Of a stretch of 22,480 nucleotides of DNA, positions 15,173 through 22,480 are shown one piece after another (positions within the stretch are counted from its first letter, which is position 1; the number at the start of each line of letters is the position of its first letter). The position numbers and the translations under genes are program-made. The notes below the pieces were generated by a model, which searched no databases, was not told the origin of the DNA, and saw only the letters and a program-made list of their open reading frames with translations. Location of the stretch: NCBI GenBank assembly GCA_002298885.1, contig DBMK01000184.1:1-22480 (forward strand). The letters are read 5' to 3'. The stretch comes from Anaerolineaceae bacterium UBA700 (GTDB lineage Bacteria; Chloroflexota; Anaerolineae; Anaerolineales; Anaerolineaceae).

Positions 15173-16221
15173 CGCACCGCGTCCCGGGCGTGGTAGGTGA
15201 TGATCAGGTCGGCCCCGGCGCGCTTGATGCCGGTCAGGATCTCCATCACGGTGCGGCGCTCGTCCAGCCACCCGTTGGCGCAGGCGGCCTTGACCATGGC
15301 GTATTCGCCGCTGACGTTGTAGGCGGCCAGGGGCAGCTCGGGGAAGGCCTGGCGCACCGAGTGGATCACGTCCAGGTAGGCCAGGGCCGGCTTCACCATG
15401 AGCATATCCGCGCCTTCGGCTACATCCAGGGCGGTCTCGCGCAGGGCCTCGCGGCTGTTGGCCGGGTCCATCTGGTGGCTGCGCCGGTCGCCGAACTGGG
15501 GAGCGCCCTGGGCGGCTTCGCGGAATGGCCCGTAGAAGCCCGAGGCGTACTTGGTGGAATAGGACAGGATGGCGGTCTGGGCGAAGCCAGCGGCGTCGAG
15601 CCCGGAGCGGATGGCGCCGACCATGCCGTCGACCATGCCGGATGGGGCGACCACGTTGGCTCCGGCCTCGGCGTGCGAGACAGCCACTTTGGCCAGCACT
15701 TCTAACGTTTCATCGTTGAGCAGGTAGCCCTCGGGCAGGTGCGGGTCGGGGCGGTCGGGGAAGCCGGTGTTGATGATACCGCAGTGGCCGTGGTCGGTGT
15801 ATTCGCACAGGCACACGTCGGTGATCACCACCATCTCGGGCAGGCTACGCTTGATGGCGCGCACTGCCTGCTGGACAATGCCGTCGGGCGCAAAGTTCTC
15901 CAGGCCGATGGGATCCTTGTGGAGGGGCAGCCCGAAGAGCAGCACGGCCGGGATGCCCTGGCGGGCGGCGCTCGCCACTTCATCCAGCAGCAGGTCGAGC
16001 GACCATTGGAATACACCGGGCATTGAGGAAATTTCACTCTTCAGCCCCTCGCCGTGGGTGACGAAGAGGGGATAGATGAAATCGTCCGCCGACAGGCGTG
16101 TCTCACGCACCATGCCGCGCAGTTGGGGGGATATGCGCAGGCGGCGCGGCCGGGAGGCGGGGAAGCCGGGCGCCTGCCCCGTGGTTTGTTTTTCATTATT
16201 GATAATACGATCCAATATCAT
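15160..16221 (-). CDS. hemB: Porphobilinogen synthase (ALA dehydratase)
   Basis: A 353-aa enzyme condensing two 5-aminolevulinate molecules to porphobilinogen. The zinc-type cysteine site is present in [14 protein letters not shown] (C137, C139, C147), so a zinc-dependent form is expected. The two active-site lysines are in [17 protein letters not shown] (K224) and [13 protein letters not shown] (K277, Schiff base). The N-terminal arm [18 protein letters not shown] is normal for the octameric enzyme. GGAG lies 8 nt before ATG 16221. It starts 24 nt after hemD stops and its 3' end overlaps hemE. Confidence 0.96.
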   Translation of the reverse strand: MILDRIINNEKQTTGQAPGFPASRPRRLRISPQLRGMVRETRLSADDFIYPLFVTHGEGLKSEISSMPGVFQWSLDLLLDEVASAARQGIPAVLLFGLPLHKDPIGLENFAPDGIVQQAVRAIKRSLPEMVVITDVCLCEYTDHGHCGIINTGFPDRPDPHLPEGYLLNDETLEVLAKVAVSHAEAGANVVAPSGMVDGMVGAIRSGLDAAGFAQTAILSYSTKYASGFYGPFREAAQGAPQFGDRRSHQMDPANSREALRETALDVAEGADMLMVKPALAYLDVIHSVRQAFPELPLAAYNVSGEYAMVKAACANGWLDERRTVMEILTGIKRAGADLIITYHARDAVRWLE

Positions 16222-16245
16222 TCGATCATCTCCTACAGATGTAGG

Positions 16246-17013
16246 TCAGGGTAATTTATTAAAGTACGCGATTAATGCTTCCACCAGGCCAGCGGTGGTG
16301 TATTCGGCGGCAACCAGGTCGACGCGCATGCCGAGCTGGCGGGCGGTCTCGGCGGTGATGGGGCCGATGCAGGCGATGACGGCCGAGGGCGGCAGAGGGA
16401 TGCCCTCCTGCTCGATCACTTGCATAAAGCTTCGCACGGTGGACGAGCTGGTGAAGGTCAGCACGTCCACGCCGCGGCGCAGCTCGTCCAGGGTCTGCGG
16501 GTCCGGGCGGGCGGCCTGGGTGCGGTATACGGTGATCTCGGTGGGCAGGGCGCCGCGCTTTGCCAGCTCGACGGCCAGGGCCTTGCGGGCGATGTCGGCC
16601 CGCGGCAGGAGGATACGCTGGCCGAGCACGTCCCCCAGGCCCTCGGCGATGGCCTCGGCCACGTACTCCGGGGGCACGAAGCCCGGCTCGACGCCGCGCT
16701 GGCGCAGGGCCTCGGCGGTGACCGGCCCAATGGCGGCTACCTTGATCCCATGGAAGGCCGCGGCGTCTTTGCCGCAGGCGGTAAGGCGCTGCCAGAAGGC
16801 CTCCACCCCGTTGGCGCTGGTGAAAATGACCCAGGTGAAGCGGTCCAAGGCGGCGATGGCTGCATCCAGGTAGGTTGTGTCTTCAATGGGGGCCACTTCG
16901 ATGACCGGAAAAGCGACTGGCTGTGTGCCAAGCTCCACCAGGCGGGAGATCAATTCTGCGGCCTGCCGGCGCGGGCGGGTGACCAGGATGCGCTTGCCTT
17001 GCAGGGCGCTCAT
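16246..17013 (-). CDS. hemD: Uroporphyrinogen-III synthase
   Basis: A 255-aa two-domain protein that closes and inverts hydroxymethylbilane to uroporphyrinogen III. The family is poorly conserved but recognisable: N-terminal GKRILVTRPRRQAAEL, FTSANGVEAFW, AAIGPVTAEALRQRG, ILLPRADIARKALAVEL, TEITVYRT, DVLTFTSSSTVRSF and CIGPITAETARQLG. The start overlaps the hemC stop as ATGA (17010-17013), indicating coupled translation. It is a stand-alone HemD with no fused methyltransferase, consistent with heme rather than siroheme or cobalamin synthesis. Confidence 0.93.
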   Translation of the reverse strand: MSALQGKRILVTRPRRQAAELISRLVELGTQPVAFPVIEVAPIEDTTYLDAAIAALDRFTWVIFTSANGVEAFWQRLTACGKDAAAFHGIKVAAIGPVTAEALRQRGVEPGFVPPEYVAEAIAEGLGDVLGQRILLPRADIARKALAVELAKRGALPTEITVYRTQAARPDPQTLDELRRGVDVLTFTSSSTVRSFMQVIEQEGIPLPPSAVIACIGPITAETARQLGMRVDLVAAEYTTAGLVEALIAYFNKLP

Positions 17014-17927
17014 CGCAGCAGCTCCGCCGCGCCCTGGGCCAGGGCCTGCCCGGCCAGGGTCTTTCCCAGGCGGGCCGGGTTTTCATCCGCGCCCGAAACC
17101 CGGATTACCTTGCGCCCGTCCGCAGAGGCTACCAGGCCGCGCAGCCAGAAGGTGGAACCGGAAGGCTCGGCGTAAGCCGCCACCGGGGCGGAACAGCCCC
17201 CGCCCAGGGCAGCCAGGAAGGTCCGTTCGGCCGTGACGGCTGCCCAGGTTGAAGGATCGTGGATGGGGGTCAGCAGGCGGTGCAGGAGCGTGTCGTCCTG
17301 GCGACACTGGATGGCCAGGGCGCCCTGGCCGGGGGCCGGCAGCATCACGTCGAAGGGCAGGTATTCGGCCACGTTGGCTTCCAACCCCAGGCGCAGCACA
17401 CCGGCGGCAGCCAGTACGATGGCATCATACTCGCCTTGCAGCGCCTTGCGGATGCGCGTGTCCACGTTGCCGCGCAGCGGCAGGAGGACCAGGTCGGGGC
17501 GGCGAGCCAGCAGTTGGGCGCTGCGGCGCAGGCTGGACGTGCCGAGGCGGGCGCCCTGGGGCAGGTCGTCCAGGTGTCCGCCGGCTGGGGTTACCAGCAC
17601 GTCGCGGCCGTCCAGGCGGCGGCTGACGGCGCCAATTTTCAGGCCGGGAGTGCCTTCGATGGGCAAATCCTTCAGCGAATGCACCGCCAGATCGATCTCG
17701 CCGGACTGCAGGGCGGCCTCCAGGTCGGCGGTGAACACGCCCTTGCCGCCGATCTCGGGCAGCGGGCGGTCGAGGGTCTTATCACCTTCGGTTACGAAAG
17801 TCACTACCCGGCATTCGGTGCCGGGCCAGGCCTGCTGGATCAGGCCGGCGATGTGGTCGGTCTGCCAACGCGCCAGCTTGGACGGCCGCGTGCCGAGGGT
17901 AACCTGGCGGTACTTCAGCGCTACCAT
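17010..17927 (-). CDS. hemC: Porphobilinogen deaminase (hydroxymethylbilane synthase)
   Basis: A 305-aa enzyme that polymerises four porphobilinogens into hydroxymethylbilane. It shows LGTRPSKLARWQT, GGKGVFTADLE, AVHSLKDLP with the catalytic aspartate (D87), LGTSSLRRSAQLL, LRGNVDTRIRKL-like RGNVDTRI, and the cysteine carrying the dipyrromethane cofactor in LGGGCSAPV (C245). The ATG at 17927 overlaps the hemA stop by 7 nt and the 3' end overlaps hemD as ATGA. All expected catalytic residues are present and the length is standard. Confidence 0.96.
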   Translation of the reverse strand: MVALKYRQVTLGTRPSKLARWQTDHIAGLIQQAWPGTECRVVTFVTEGDKTLDRPLPEIGGKGVFTADLEAALQSGEIDLAVHSLKDLPIEGTPGLKIGAVSRRLDGRDVLVTPAGGHLDDLPQGARLGTSSLRRSAQLLARRPDLVLLPLRGNVDTRIRKALQGEYDAIVLAAAGVLRLGLEANVAEYLPFDVMLPAPGQGALAIQCRQDDTLLHRLLTPIHDPSTWAAVTAERTFLAALGGGCSAPVAAYAEPSGSTFWLRGLVASADGRKVIRVSGADENPARLGKTLAGQALAQGAAELLR

Positions 17928-19249
17928 AGGTCGTTGCCTCCGTCTTCAAGCCCGTCCAGCGGCAGATCGAACAGCACCGCCAGGGCTTCAGAATAATTTC
18001 GGATGTGGGCGCCGCTGTCTTTGCGCAGGCGCATGGTGGGGTTGTGCAGCAGCTTTTTAACCAGGGACTGCGATAGGAGCTCGATCGAGGCATCGACACG
18101 CGGGTCAAGATCCGGCATGCGCCGGCGCAGCCGGTCCAGCTCGCGCCGGCGGATCGATTCGGCCTGCTTGTGCAGCTCGCTGATGACCGGGATGATCTCC
18201 AGCCATTTCTCGAATTCCTGTGCTTCGGCGAGGGCGATGGCCTCGGCCTGGGGCAGCTCTTTTTCCAACCGGGCGCGAGAGGCGTCGATTTGGGACTGCA
18301 GGTCGTCGATATCGTACAGGCGCAGGTTGGGGATCGACTGCACGGTGCGATCGACGTTGCGCGGCACGCCCAGGTCGACGAGCAGCAGGGGGGCGTGCGG
18401 GCGCCGGTGCATGGCCCGGGCCACGAGGTTCCGGTCCAGGATGGGTTGCGGGGCGGAGGCGGCGGCAAAGACCACGTCCGCTCCGGCGAGCAGTTCTCCC
18501 AGGCGCTCGTAAGGTTGGGCCGTGACGCCGGGGTGGACCTCCAGGGACTGTGCATGGGCGAAGGTGGGCGAGGTGACCGTCACCCGCCGGGCGCCGCGCT
18601 TGTGCAGGATTTCCACCACCAGGCGGCCCATTTCGCCGCTTCCGATCACCAGAATCGGGCGCCCGGCCAACGGGCCGGCGGCGCTTTCGGCCAGGCGCAC
18701 GCAGGCTGAACCGACGCTGGAACTCTGGCGGCTGATGGAAGTCTCGGTGCGCACGCGCTTGCCGGCGTGGATGGCCGAGCGGAACAGAGCCGAGAGGACG
18801 TGCCCGGCACTGCCGGCTTTGAGGGCCAGCTCGTGCGCCTGGACGACCTGCCCCAGGATCTGCGGCTCGCCAACGAGCATCGAATCCAGCCCGGCGGCCA
18901 CCCGGCACAGGTGGAGGATCGAACCGGCACCTTCGGAATAGAAAAGGTAAGGCTCGATCTCGCTGCGTTCGATCCCGCCGGACTGGCACAACTGTTTCAG
19001 GAGGGCGAGCAGGTAGGCGCGGCCGTCGAAAGTGGATGCGCCGTCGACCAGAGCGCTTGCGTGCAGCTCCAGGCGGTTGCAGGTAGAGAGGACCACCAAC
19101 TCGGGCCGCGGGCTATCCGCCGGGCCGGCCTGGGCCTGGAACGACTCCAGGAACGGCAGAAGCCTTTCCGGCGACTGGCTCAAGCGCTCGCGCAGCGACA
19201 GGGGCGTATCATGGTGAGAGACCCCGAGTGAAAAAAGGTGCGTCTTCAT
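17921..19249 (-). CDS. hemA: Glutamyl-tRNA reductase
   Basis: A 442-aa NADPH-dependent enzyme that reduces glutamyl-tRNA-Glu to glutamate-1-semialdehyde, the committing step of the C5 pathway. The catalytic cysteine is in LSTCNRLELHA (C57). SAIHAGKRVRTET and SISRQSSSVGSACV follow. The nucleotide-binding domain is LVIGSGEMGRLV, then LLLVDLGVPRNVD and LYDIDDLQS, and a helical C-terminal dimerisation domain follows. ATG 19249 overlaps the hemY stop as ATGA and starts at the family-standard MKTHLFSLGVSH; upstream in-frame sequence belongs to hemY. This first enzyme sits in the middle of the operon, after the three terminal enzymes. Confidence 0.95.
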   Translation of the reverse strand: MKTHLFSLGVSHHDTPLSLRERLSQSPERLLPFLESFQAQAGPADSPRPELVVLSTCNRLELHASALVDGASTFDGRAYLLALLKQLCQSGGIERSEIEPYLFYSEGAGSILHLCRVAAGLDSMLVGEPQILGQVVQAHELALKAGSAGHVLSALFRSAIHAGKRVRTETSISRQSSSVGSACVRLAESAAGPLAGRPILVIGSGEMGRLVVEILHKRGARRVTVTSPTFAHAQSLEVHPGVTAQPYERLGELLAGADVVFAAASAPQPILDRNLVARAMHRRPHAPLLLVDLGVPRNVDRTVQSIPNLRLYDIDDLQSQIDASRARLEKELPQAEAIALAEAQEFEKWLEIIPVISELHKQAESIRRRELDRLRRRMPDLDPRVDASIELLSQSLVKKLLHNPTMRLRKDSGAHIRNYSEALAVLFDLPLDGLEDGGNDLW

Positions 19250-20676
19250 GCTGTTTCCAGGTAGGCCAGGGCGGCCTGGGCGGCCTGCTGGCCCTGGTGG
19301 ATGCAGTCCGGCACGCCCACGCCCGTGTAGGCGCTGCCGCTGAGGAACAGGCCGGGCAGACCGGCCTCGCAAAGCGAGACCATGCGGCGCACGCGCTCCA
19401 GGTGGCCGACGTCGTACTGCGGATTGGCCTTGGGCCAGCGGTAGACGCGGGCCAGCAGCGGCCGGGCGCGCAGGTCCATCAGGGCAGCCAGCTCCTGGCG
19501 CACCACATCCAGGATCTCGGCGTCGGAGAGGTCGACGAAATCTTCATGACCCGGACCGCCGCCGAAGCAGCGCAGCAGAAGCGCATCCTCGGGGGCTCGG
19601 CCGGGGAATTTGACCGAGCTCCAGGTGCAGGCGTTGATGCGGCGCTGCTCGCGGCGCGGAATGACGAAGCCAAAGCCGTCGAGCGGGTGCTGCACCTCGG
19701 CCCGGCGGAATCCGAGCGAGACGGTGACGGTGGAGACGTAGCGGATGCCGGCCAGCAGGCGAGCCAGCTCGGGCGCCTGGCCACCCAGCAGCCCGGCGGA
19801 TACGAAGGCTGGGGTGGTGAGGATGACGGCGCCGGCCTCGAGGGTCGAGCCATCCTCCATCTCCAGGCGGTAGCCGCCGGCGGGCAGGCGCTGAAGGCGG
19901 ACGACCCGGCAGCCGACGAGCAGGCGCACGCCGCTCAAAGCGGCCTGGAGGGTCTGCACCAACTGGCCCATCCCGCCCCGCAGGCTGATGAAGGCCGAAC
20001 TGGGGAGGGATGAATCCGGGCGGGCGGCGGGTGGGGCTTTGCGCTGGGCCAGCATGCCGCGGATCAGGCTGCCGTGCTGCAATTCGAGCTCACGGAAGCG
20101 GGGGAAGGTACCCAACAGGCTCTGCTGGTCGGGGTCGGAGACGTGGATGCCGGACATGAGCGGCTCGGCGATCTTTTCCAGCGCCTCGCGGCCCAGGCGG
20201 CGGCGTACAAAATCGCCCACGCTCTCATCGCCGTCCTGCGGGCGGGGCGGGATGAACAGATCCAGGCCCATGCGGATCTTGCCGGGCCAGGAAATGAGGG
20301 GCGAGGTGGCGAAGGGCAGGATGCGGGTGGGCACGATGAGCATCACGCCTTCGGGCAGAGGCGCCAGGCGGCCGCGGTTGAGGACGAAGGTGCGCGAGTG
20401 GCGGGTATCCGTGCCGATGAGCTCGCCACCCAACCCGAGCTGGCGGGCCAGGTCTGCGGCCCAGGGTTTCTGGCGGATGAAGCTGTCCGGGCCGCCTTCG
20501 ACGGTGAATCCTTCGATCGACTCGGTCAGGATCTTGCCGCCCAGGGTCGGGGCGCTCTCGATCAGGGTAATGTCGAGGGTGCGGCCCCGGGCGCGCGCGC
20601 TTTCCTGAAGTGCGTAAGCCGCAGCGAGGCCGGTGATGCCGCCTCCGATGATGGCGATGGAAAAAGAGTGGGTCAT
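19246..20676 (-). CDS. hemY: Coproporphyrinogen III / protoporphyrinogen oxidase, HemY type
   Basis: A 476-aa FAD-dependent oxidase. The dinucleotide motif IAIIGGGITGLAAAYAL (7-23) is followed by TLIESAPTLGGKI and VEGGPDSF. A central domain has GDFVRRRLGREALEKIAEP and SGIHVSDP, and the C-terminal FAD contact is GLFLSGSAYTGVGVPDCI. With HemQ and HemH in the same operon and no protoporphyrin-route hemN/hemF, the likely reaction is oxygen-dependent oxidation of coproporphyrinogen III to coproporphyrin III (CgoX). It follows hemH after a 108-bp gap with a hairpin repeat, has no clear ribosome-binding site, and overlaps hemA. Whether it shares the hemQ transcript is uncertain. Confidence 0.92.
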   Translation of the reverse strand: MTHSFSIAIIGGGITGLAAAYALQESARARGRTLDITLIESAPTLGGKILTESIEGFTVEGGPDSFIRQKPWAADLARQLGLGGELIGTDTRHSRTFVLNRGRLAPLPEGVMLIVPTRILPFATSPLISWPGKIRMGLDLFIPPRPQDGDESVGDFVRRRLGREALEKIAEPLMSGIHVSDPDQQSLLGTFPRFRELELQHGSLIRGMLAQRKAPPAARPDSSLPSSAFISLRGGMGQLVQTLQAALSGVRLLVGCRVVRLQRLPAGGYRLEMEDGSTLEAGAVILTTPAFVSAGLLGGQAPELARLLAGIRYVSTVTVSLGFRRAEVQHPLDGFGFVIPRREQRRINACTWSSVKFPGRAPEDALLLRCFGGGPGHEDFVDLSDAEILDVVRQELAALMDLRARPLLARVYRWPKANPQYDVGHLERVRRMVSLCEAGLPGLFLSGSAYTGVGVPDCIHQGQQAAQAALAYLETA

Positions 20677-20704
20677 AAATAATGGTTCGTTTTAGCGGGT
20701 GTTG

Positions 20705-20757
20705 ACCTCACCCCCCGGCCCCCTCTCCATGGAATGGAGAGGGGCTGGGGGTGAGGT
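20705..20757. repeat. Palindromic REP-like hairpin in the hemH-hemY gap
   Basis: The left arm 20705-20730 (ACCTCACCCCCCGGCC...) and right arm 20734-20757 (ATGGAGAGGGG..GTGAGGT) form a 24-25 bp stem with minor bulges and a 3-nt loop. The sequence belongs to the same family as 7453-7589. It is the only sizeable interruption inside the heme operon and may reduce or process the transcript between hemH and hemY. Confidence 0.65.
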
Positions 20758-20784
20758 ATTAGCGAATTGAGCAATAATTCTGTT

Positions 20785-21735
20785 CTAGTTTTCAAGTTTG
20801 GCTATCCCTTCCCGGCTTAACACCAGCTCCGCCACAGCTTCAATGAAGGCGGGGGTGGCGTTGAGGGAGGGGCTGCGGAAAAGCTGGACGCCCTCGGCAT
20901 TGGCCTGCTGGCGGGCTTCGATATCCAGGTCATACAGCACCTCGACGTGCTCGGCGACGAAGCCGACCGGGGTGACCAGGATGGCCTTCACCCCGCTGGC
21001 GGCCAACTCGGGGATGACTTCGTCGATCTGCGGGCCCAGCCAGCGCCCGTCCATGGCTCCGGCGCTCTGGAAGCAGAACAGCCATTGGGAAGGGGCGAGG
21101 TGGAGCACCTCCGCCAGCAGGCGGGCGGTCTCGCGGAGCTGGCCGGCGTACGGGTCGCCCTGCTCCAGGAGGAAGGCCGGCAGGCTGTGAGCCGAAAAAA
21201 CGTATTTCAGGCCTGGGCGAAGGTCCGCCGGAACCTGCTCGAGCGCCTGCCTCACGCTCTGGGCCAGGGCCTGGATGAACAGCGGCCGGTCGTGCCAGCT
21301 TTCGATGAAATCGATCTGCGGGGGCCGGGCAAGCTGCGCCTGGGCTTCCTCCAGTTTCTTGCGATAAGCCCCGCTGCTCAGGCGCGAGGCGTGCGGCGCC
21401 ATACAGATGGCGATGACGCGCTGGAAACCATCGGCGGCGATCCCTTCGAGCGCCTGCTGGATATAAGGCGCCCAATGGCGCATGCCAACGTAAACCTTGA
21501 ACAGGTCGCCGCCAGCGGCCTGACTTCGGTTCAGGCGGGATTCGAGGGCGCTTGCCTGCAGGCGGGTGATGTCCAGCAAAGGTGAGCGCCCGCCGATACT
21601 GGCGTAGCGCTGGCGCATCTCGTCCAGCAGCTCGGACGAGACCGGGCGGCCGCCGCGCACGTCGAGCAGGTACGGCTCCAGTTCATCCAGCGAATTGGGG
21701 CCGCCGTAAGCCATGAGCAGGATGGCGGCGTTCAT
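20785..21735 (-). CDS. hemH: Ferrochelatase, coproporphyrin type likely
   Basis: A 316-aa enzyme inserting Fe2+ into a porphyrin. The signature is AILLMAYGGPNSLDELEPYL-like (4-22), then RYASIGGRSPL, the catalytic histidine in VFSAHSLPAF (H183), FQSAGAMDGRWLGP and the acidic metal-site region GFVAEHVEVLYDLD (E262, E265). No C-terminal cysteine cluster is seen, so no [2Fe-2S] type. Given HemQ beside it, the likely substrate is coproporphyrin III (CpfC). ATG 21735 overlaps the hemQ stop as ATGA and has GGAGG 5 nt upstream; a longer in-frame start at 21789 lies inside hemQ and lacks this site. Confidence 0.94.
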   Translation of the reverse strand: MNAAILLMAYGGPNSLDELEPYLLDVRGGRPVSSELLDEMRQRYASIGGRSPLLDITRLQASALESRLNRSQAAGGDLFKVYVGMRHWAPYIQQALEGIAADGFQRVIAICMAPHASRLSSGAYRKKLEEAQAQLARPPQIDFIESWHDRPLFIQALAQSVRQALEQVPADLRPGLKYVFSAHSLPAFLLEQGDPYAGQLRETARLLAEVLHLAPSQWLFCFQSAGAMDGRWLGPQIDEVIPELAASGVKAILVTPVGFVAEHVEVLYDLDIEARQQANAEGVQLFRSPSLNATPAFIEAVAELVLSREGIAKLEN

Positions 21736-22433
21736 CGTCCCTCCGCAGGGGAAGCGTGCAAGGAGGCCATTTGCTCGGGCGTGTGCCACAGGGCGGTGTA
21801 AACAGGCGTGTCGCGCTCGGTGAAACGGCGCACCTCGGTCGAGCGCAGCTCGTTGACCAAGTCGGAGAAGTGGACCAGGTCGTCCGTCTCGTAGACCACG
21901 ATAAATTCCTGGTCCTGCAGGCCGAAGGAATACAGCAGGAGCTGCTTGATCTCTGGGTATTGGCGGCCGACCCGGATGTGCTCGTTCATCATGCCCTGGC
22001 GGGTGTCTTTTCCGAGCAGGTACCAGTCGATAGTCTTGACGAACGGGTAGAGCACCAGGTATGGGGTGCGCTGGTCGGACAGCGGGTCAACCTCCTGCGA
22101 CGAGGTGGCGTTGCGGGCGTACAGCGAGGGTTTGGTGTAGCCCCACAGGATCTGACTGGGGCGGACGTAGGACCTGCGCCGGTGGAGGACGCGGGCCAGA
22201 GCATCGAAGAAGGCGCCGGTATCGCCGGGCTGCCCGGCAGGTAAAGCGCACCACACCAGGCCGTCCTGGTCGGCGCGCAGAGGCGACACCTGGTAAAAAT
22301 AGCTGCATGCGCCCGTAGTCTGCAGCTCCTGGGCCCATTGGCGGTAAAACCCGGCGCGTTCCTCGTCCGGAAGCGACCAAAAAAGGTCGGTAAAGGTGAA
22401 AAATGTGAAGTGGTTTAAGATGCGTTCGTCCAT
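21732..22433 (-). CDS. hemQ: Coproheme decarboxylase, chlorite dismutase family
   Basis: A 233-aa protein of the chlorite dismutase-like family that decarboxylates coproheme III to protoheme with peroxide, the last step of the coproporphyrin route (ChdC). Diagnostic residues are the radical tyrosine in YLVLYPFVKTIDWY and the lysine four residues on, and the proximal heme histidine in MMNEHIRVGRQYP. LLLYSFGLQDQEFIVVYETD completes the C-terminal barrel half. ATG 22433 is preferred to 22439 because the putative -10 ends 7 nt before it; in either case the difference is two residues. First gene of the heme operon; its stop overlaps the hemH start. Confidence 0.9.
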   Translation of the reverse strand: MDERILNHFTFFTFTDLFWSLPDEERAGFYRQWAQELQTTGACSYFYQVSPLRADQDGLVWCALPAGQPGDTGAFFDALARVLHRRRSYVRPSQILWGYTKPSLYARNATSSQEVDPLSDQRTPYLVLYPFVKTIDWYLLGKDTRQGMMNEHIRVGRQYPEIKQLLLYSFGLQDQEFIVVYETDDLVHFSDLVNELRSTEVRRFTERDTPVYTALWHTPEQMASLHASPAEGR

Positions 22434-22440
22434 TTTCATA

Positions 22441-22468
22441 CCTATAAATTGTGGTGTTTTGCAGTCAG
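22441..22468 (-). promoter_or_regulatory. Putative promoter of the heme operon
   Basis: On the minus strand, CTGACT (22468-22463) and TATAGG (22446-22441) are separated by 16 nt, and the -10 ends 7 nt before ATG 22433. The geometry is identical to that at the his leader (16-nt spacer, 7 nt to ATG), suggesting leaderless mRNA. Both hexamers are imperfect and only 41 nt upstream are visible. Confidence 0.45.
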
Positions 22469-22480
22469 CGCATACGCAGT

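Noticed and set aside
14084..15196. Plus-strand open frame of 370 codons opposite hemE.
   Set aside because: No recognisable motif, His/Gly/Gln-rich shadow composition, and hemE on the other strand has all family signatures.
17921..19372. Longer hemA start at 19372.
   Set aside because: The extra 41 residues are Arg/Gly/Pro-rich shadow of the hemY C-terminus. ATG 19249 matches the family N-terminus and gives an ATGA overlap.

Overview
The window is about 22.5 kb of GC-rich bacterial chromosome. It carries 17 ordinary protein genes plus one short regulatory peptide gene. Fifteen of the 17 lie on the minus strand. No tRNA, rRNA, CRISPR array or transposase is visible. The gene content suggests a member of the Chloroflexota (Anaerolineae-like). 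It shows a coproporphyrin-type heme route ending in HemQ, a secreted beta-helix protein with a choice-of-anchor-Q-like tail, and many short intergenic repeats. This placement is inference and no search was run.

Positions 1-1352 hold a SAM methyltransferase (minus), its AT-rich control region with a possible operator, the eroded C-terminus of a berberine-bridge-type FAD oxidase, and an 85-bp MITE-like palindromic element. Positions 1353-4591 (plus) hold a secreted beta-helix protein with its own terminator and a ROK-family fructokinase. The fructokinase converges on hisG, and one perfect 23-bp-stem palindrome supplies the stop codons of both genes.

Positions 4635-9620 (minus) form a histidine block: hisS, a HisZ/HisRS-like paralogue, and a long-form hisG. 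The main discovery lies upstream of hisS. A near-consensus promoter drives an apparently leaderless 43-codon peptide with six His in eleven residues (25-35). It is followed by mutually exclusive 1:2, 2:3 and 3:4 RNA helices, the last being a perfect 12-bp intrinsic terminator with six U. This is a complete candidate histidine attenuator controlling a histidyl-tRNA synthetase gene. It is not a T-box.

Positions 9628-12460 (minus) hold an alpha/beta hydrolase directly downstream of a 642-aa histidine ammonia-lyase-like MIO enzyme. The 350-bp gap that follows is full of repeats.

Positions 12814-22433 (minus) hold a heme operon transcribed hemQ-hemH-hemY-hemA-hemC-hemD-hemB-hemE-hemL, with most start and stop codons overlapping. 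Together these nine genes cover every step from glutamyl-tRNA to protoheme by the coproporphyrin route: GluTR and GSAM make ALA; HemB, C, D and E give coproporphyrinogen III; HemY, HemH and HemQ oxidise, metallate and decarboxylate it. A separate hemN/hemF is not needed and none is present. The putative hemQ promoter has the same spacing as the his-leader promoter, which suggests leaderless transcription at both.

Several dispersed palindromic repeats sit exactly at gene ends and encode the last residues and stop codons of HemL and the HisZ-like protein.
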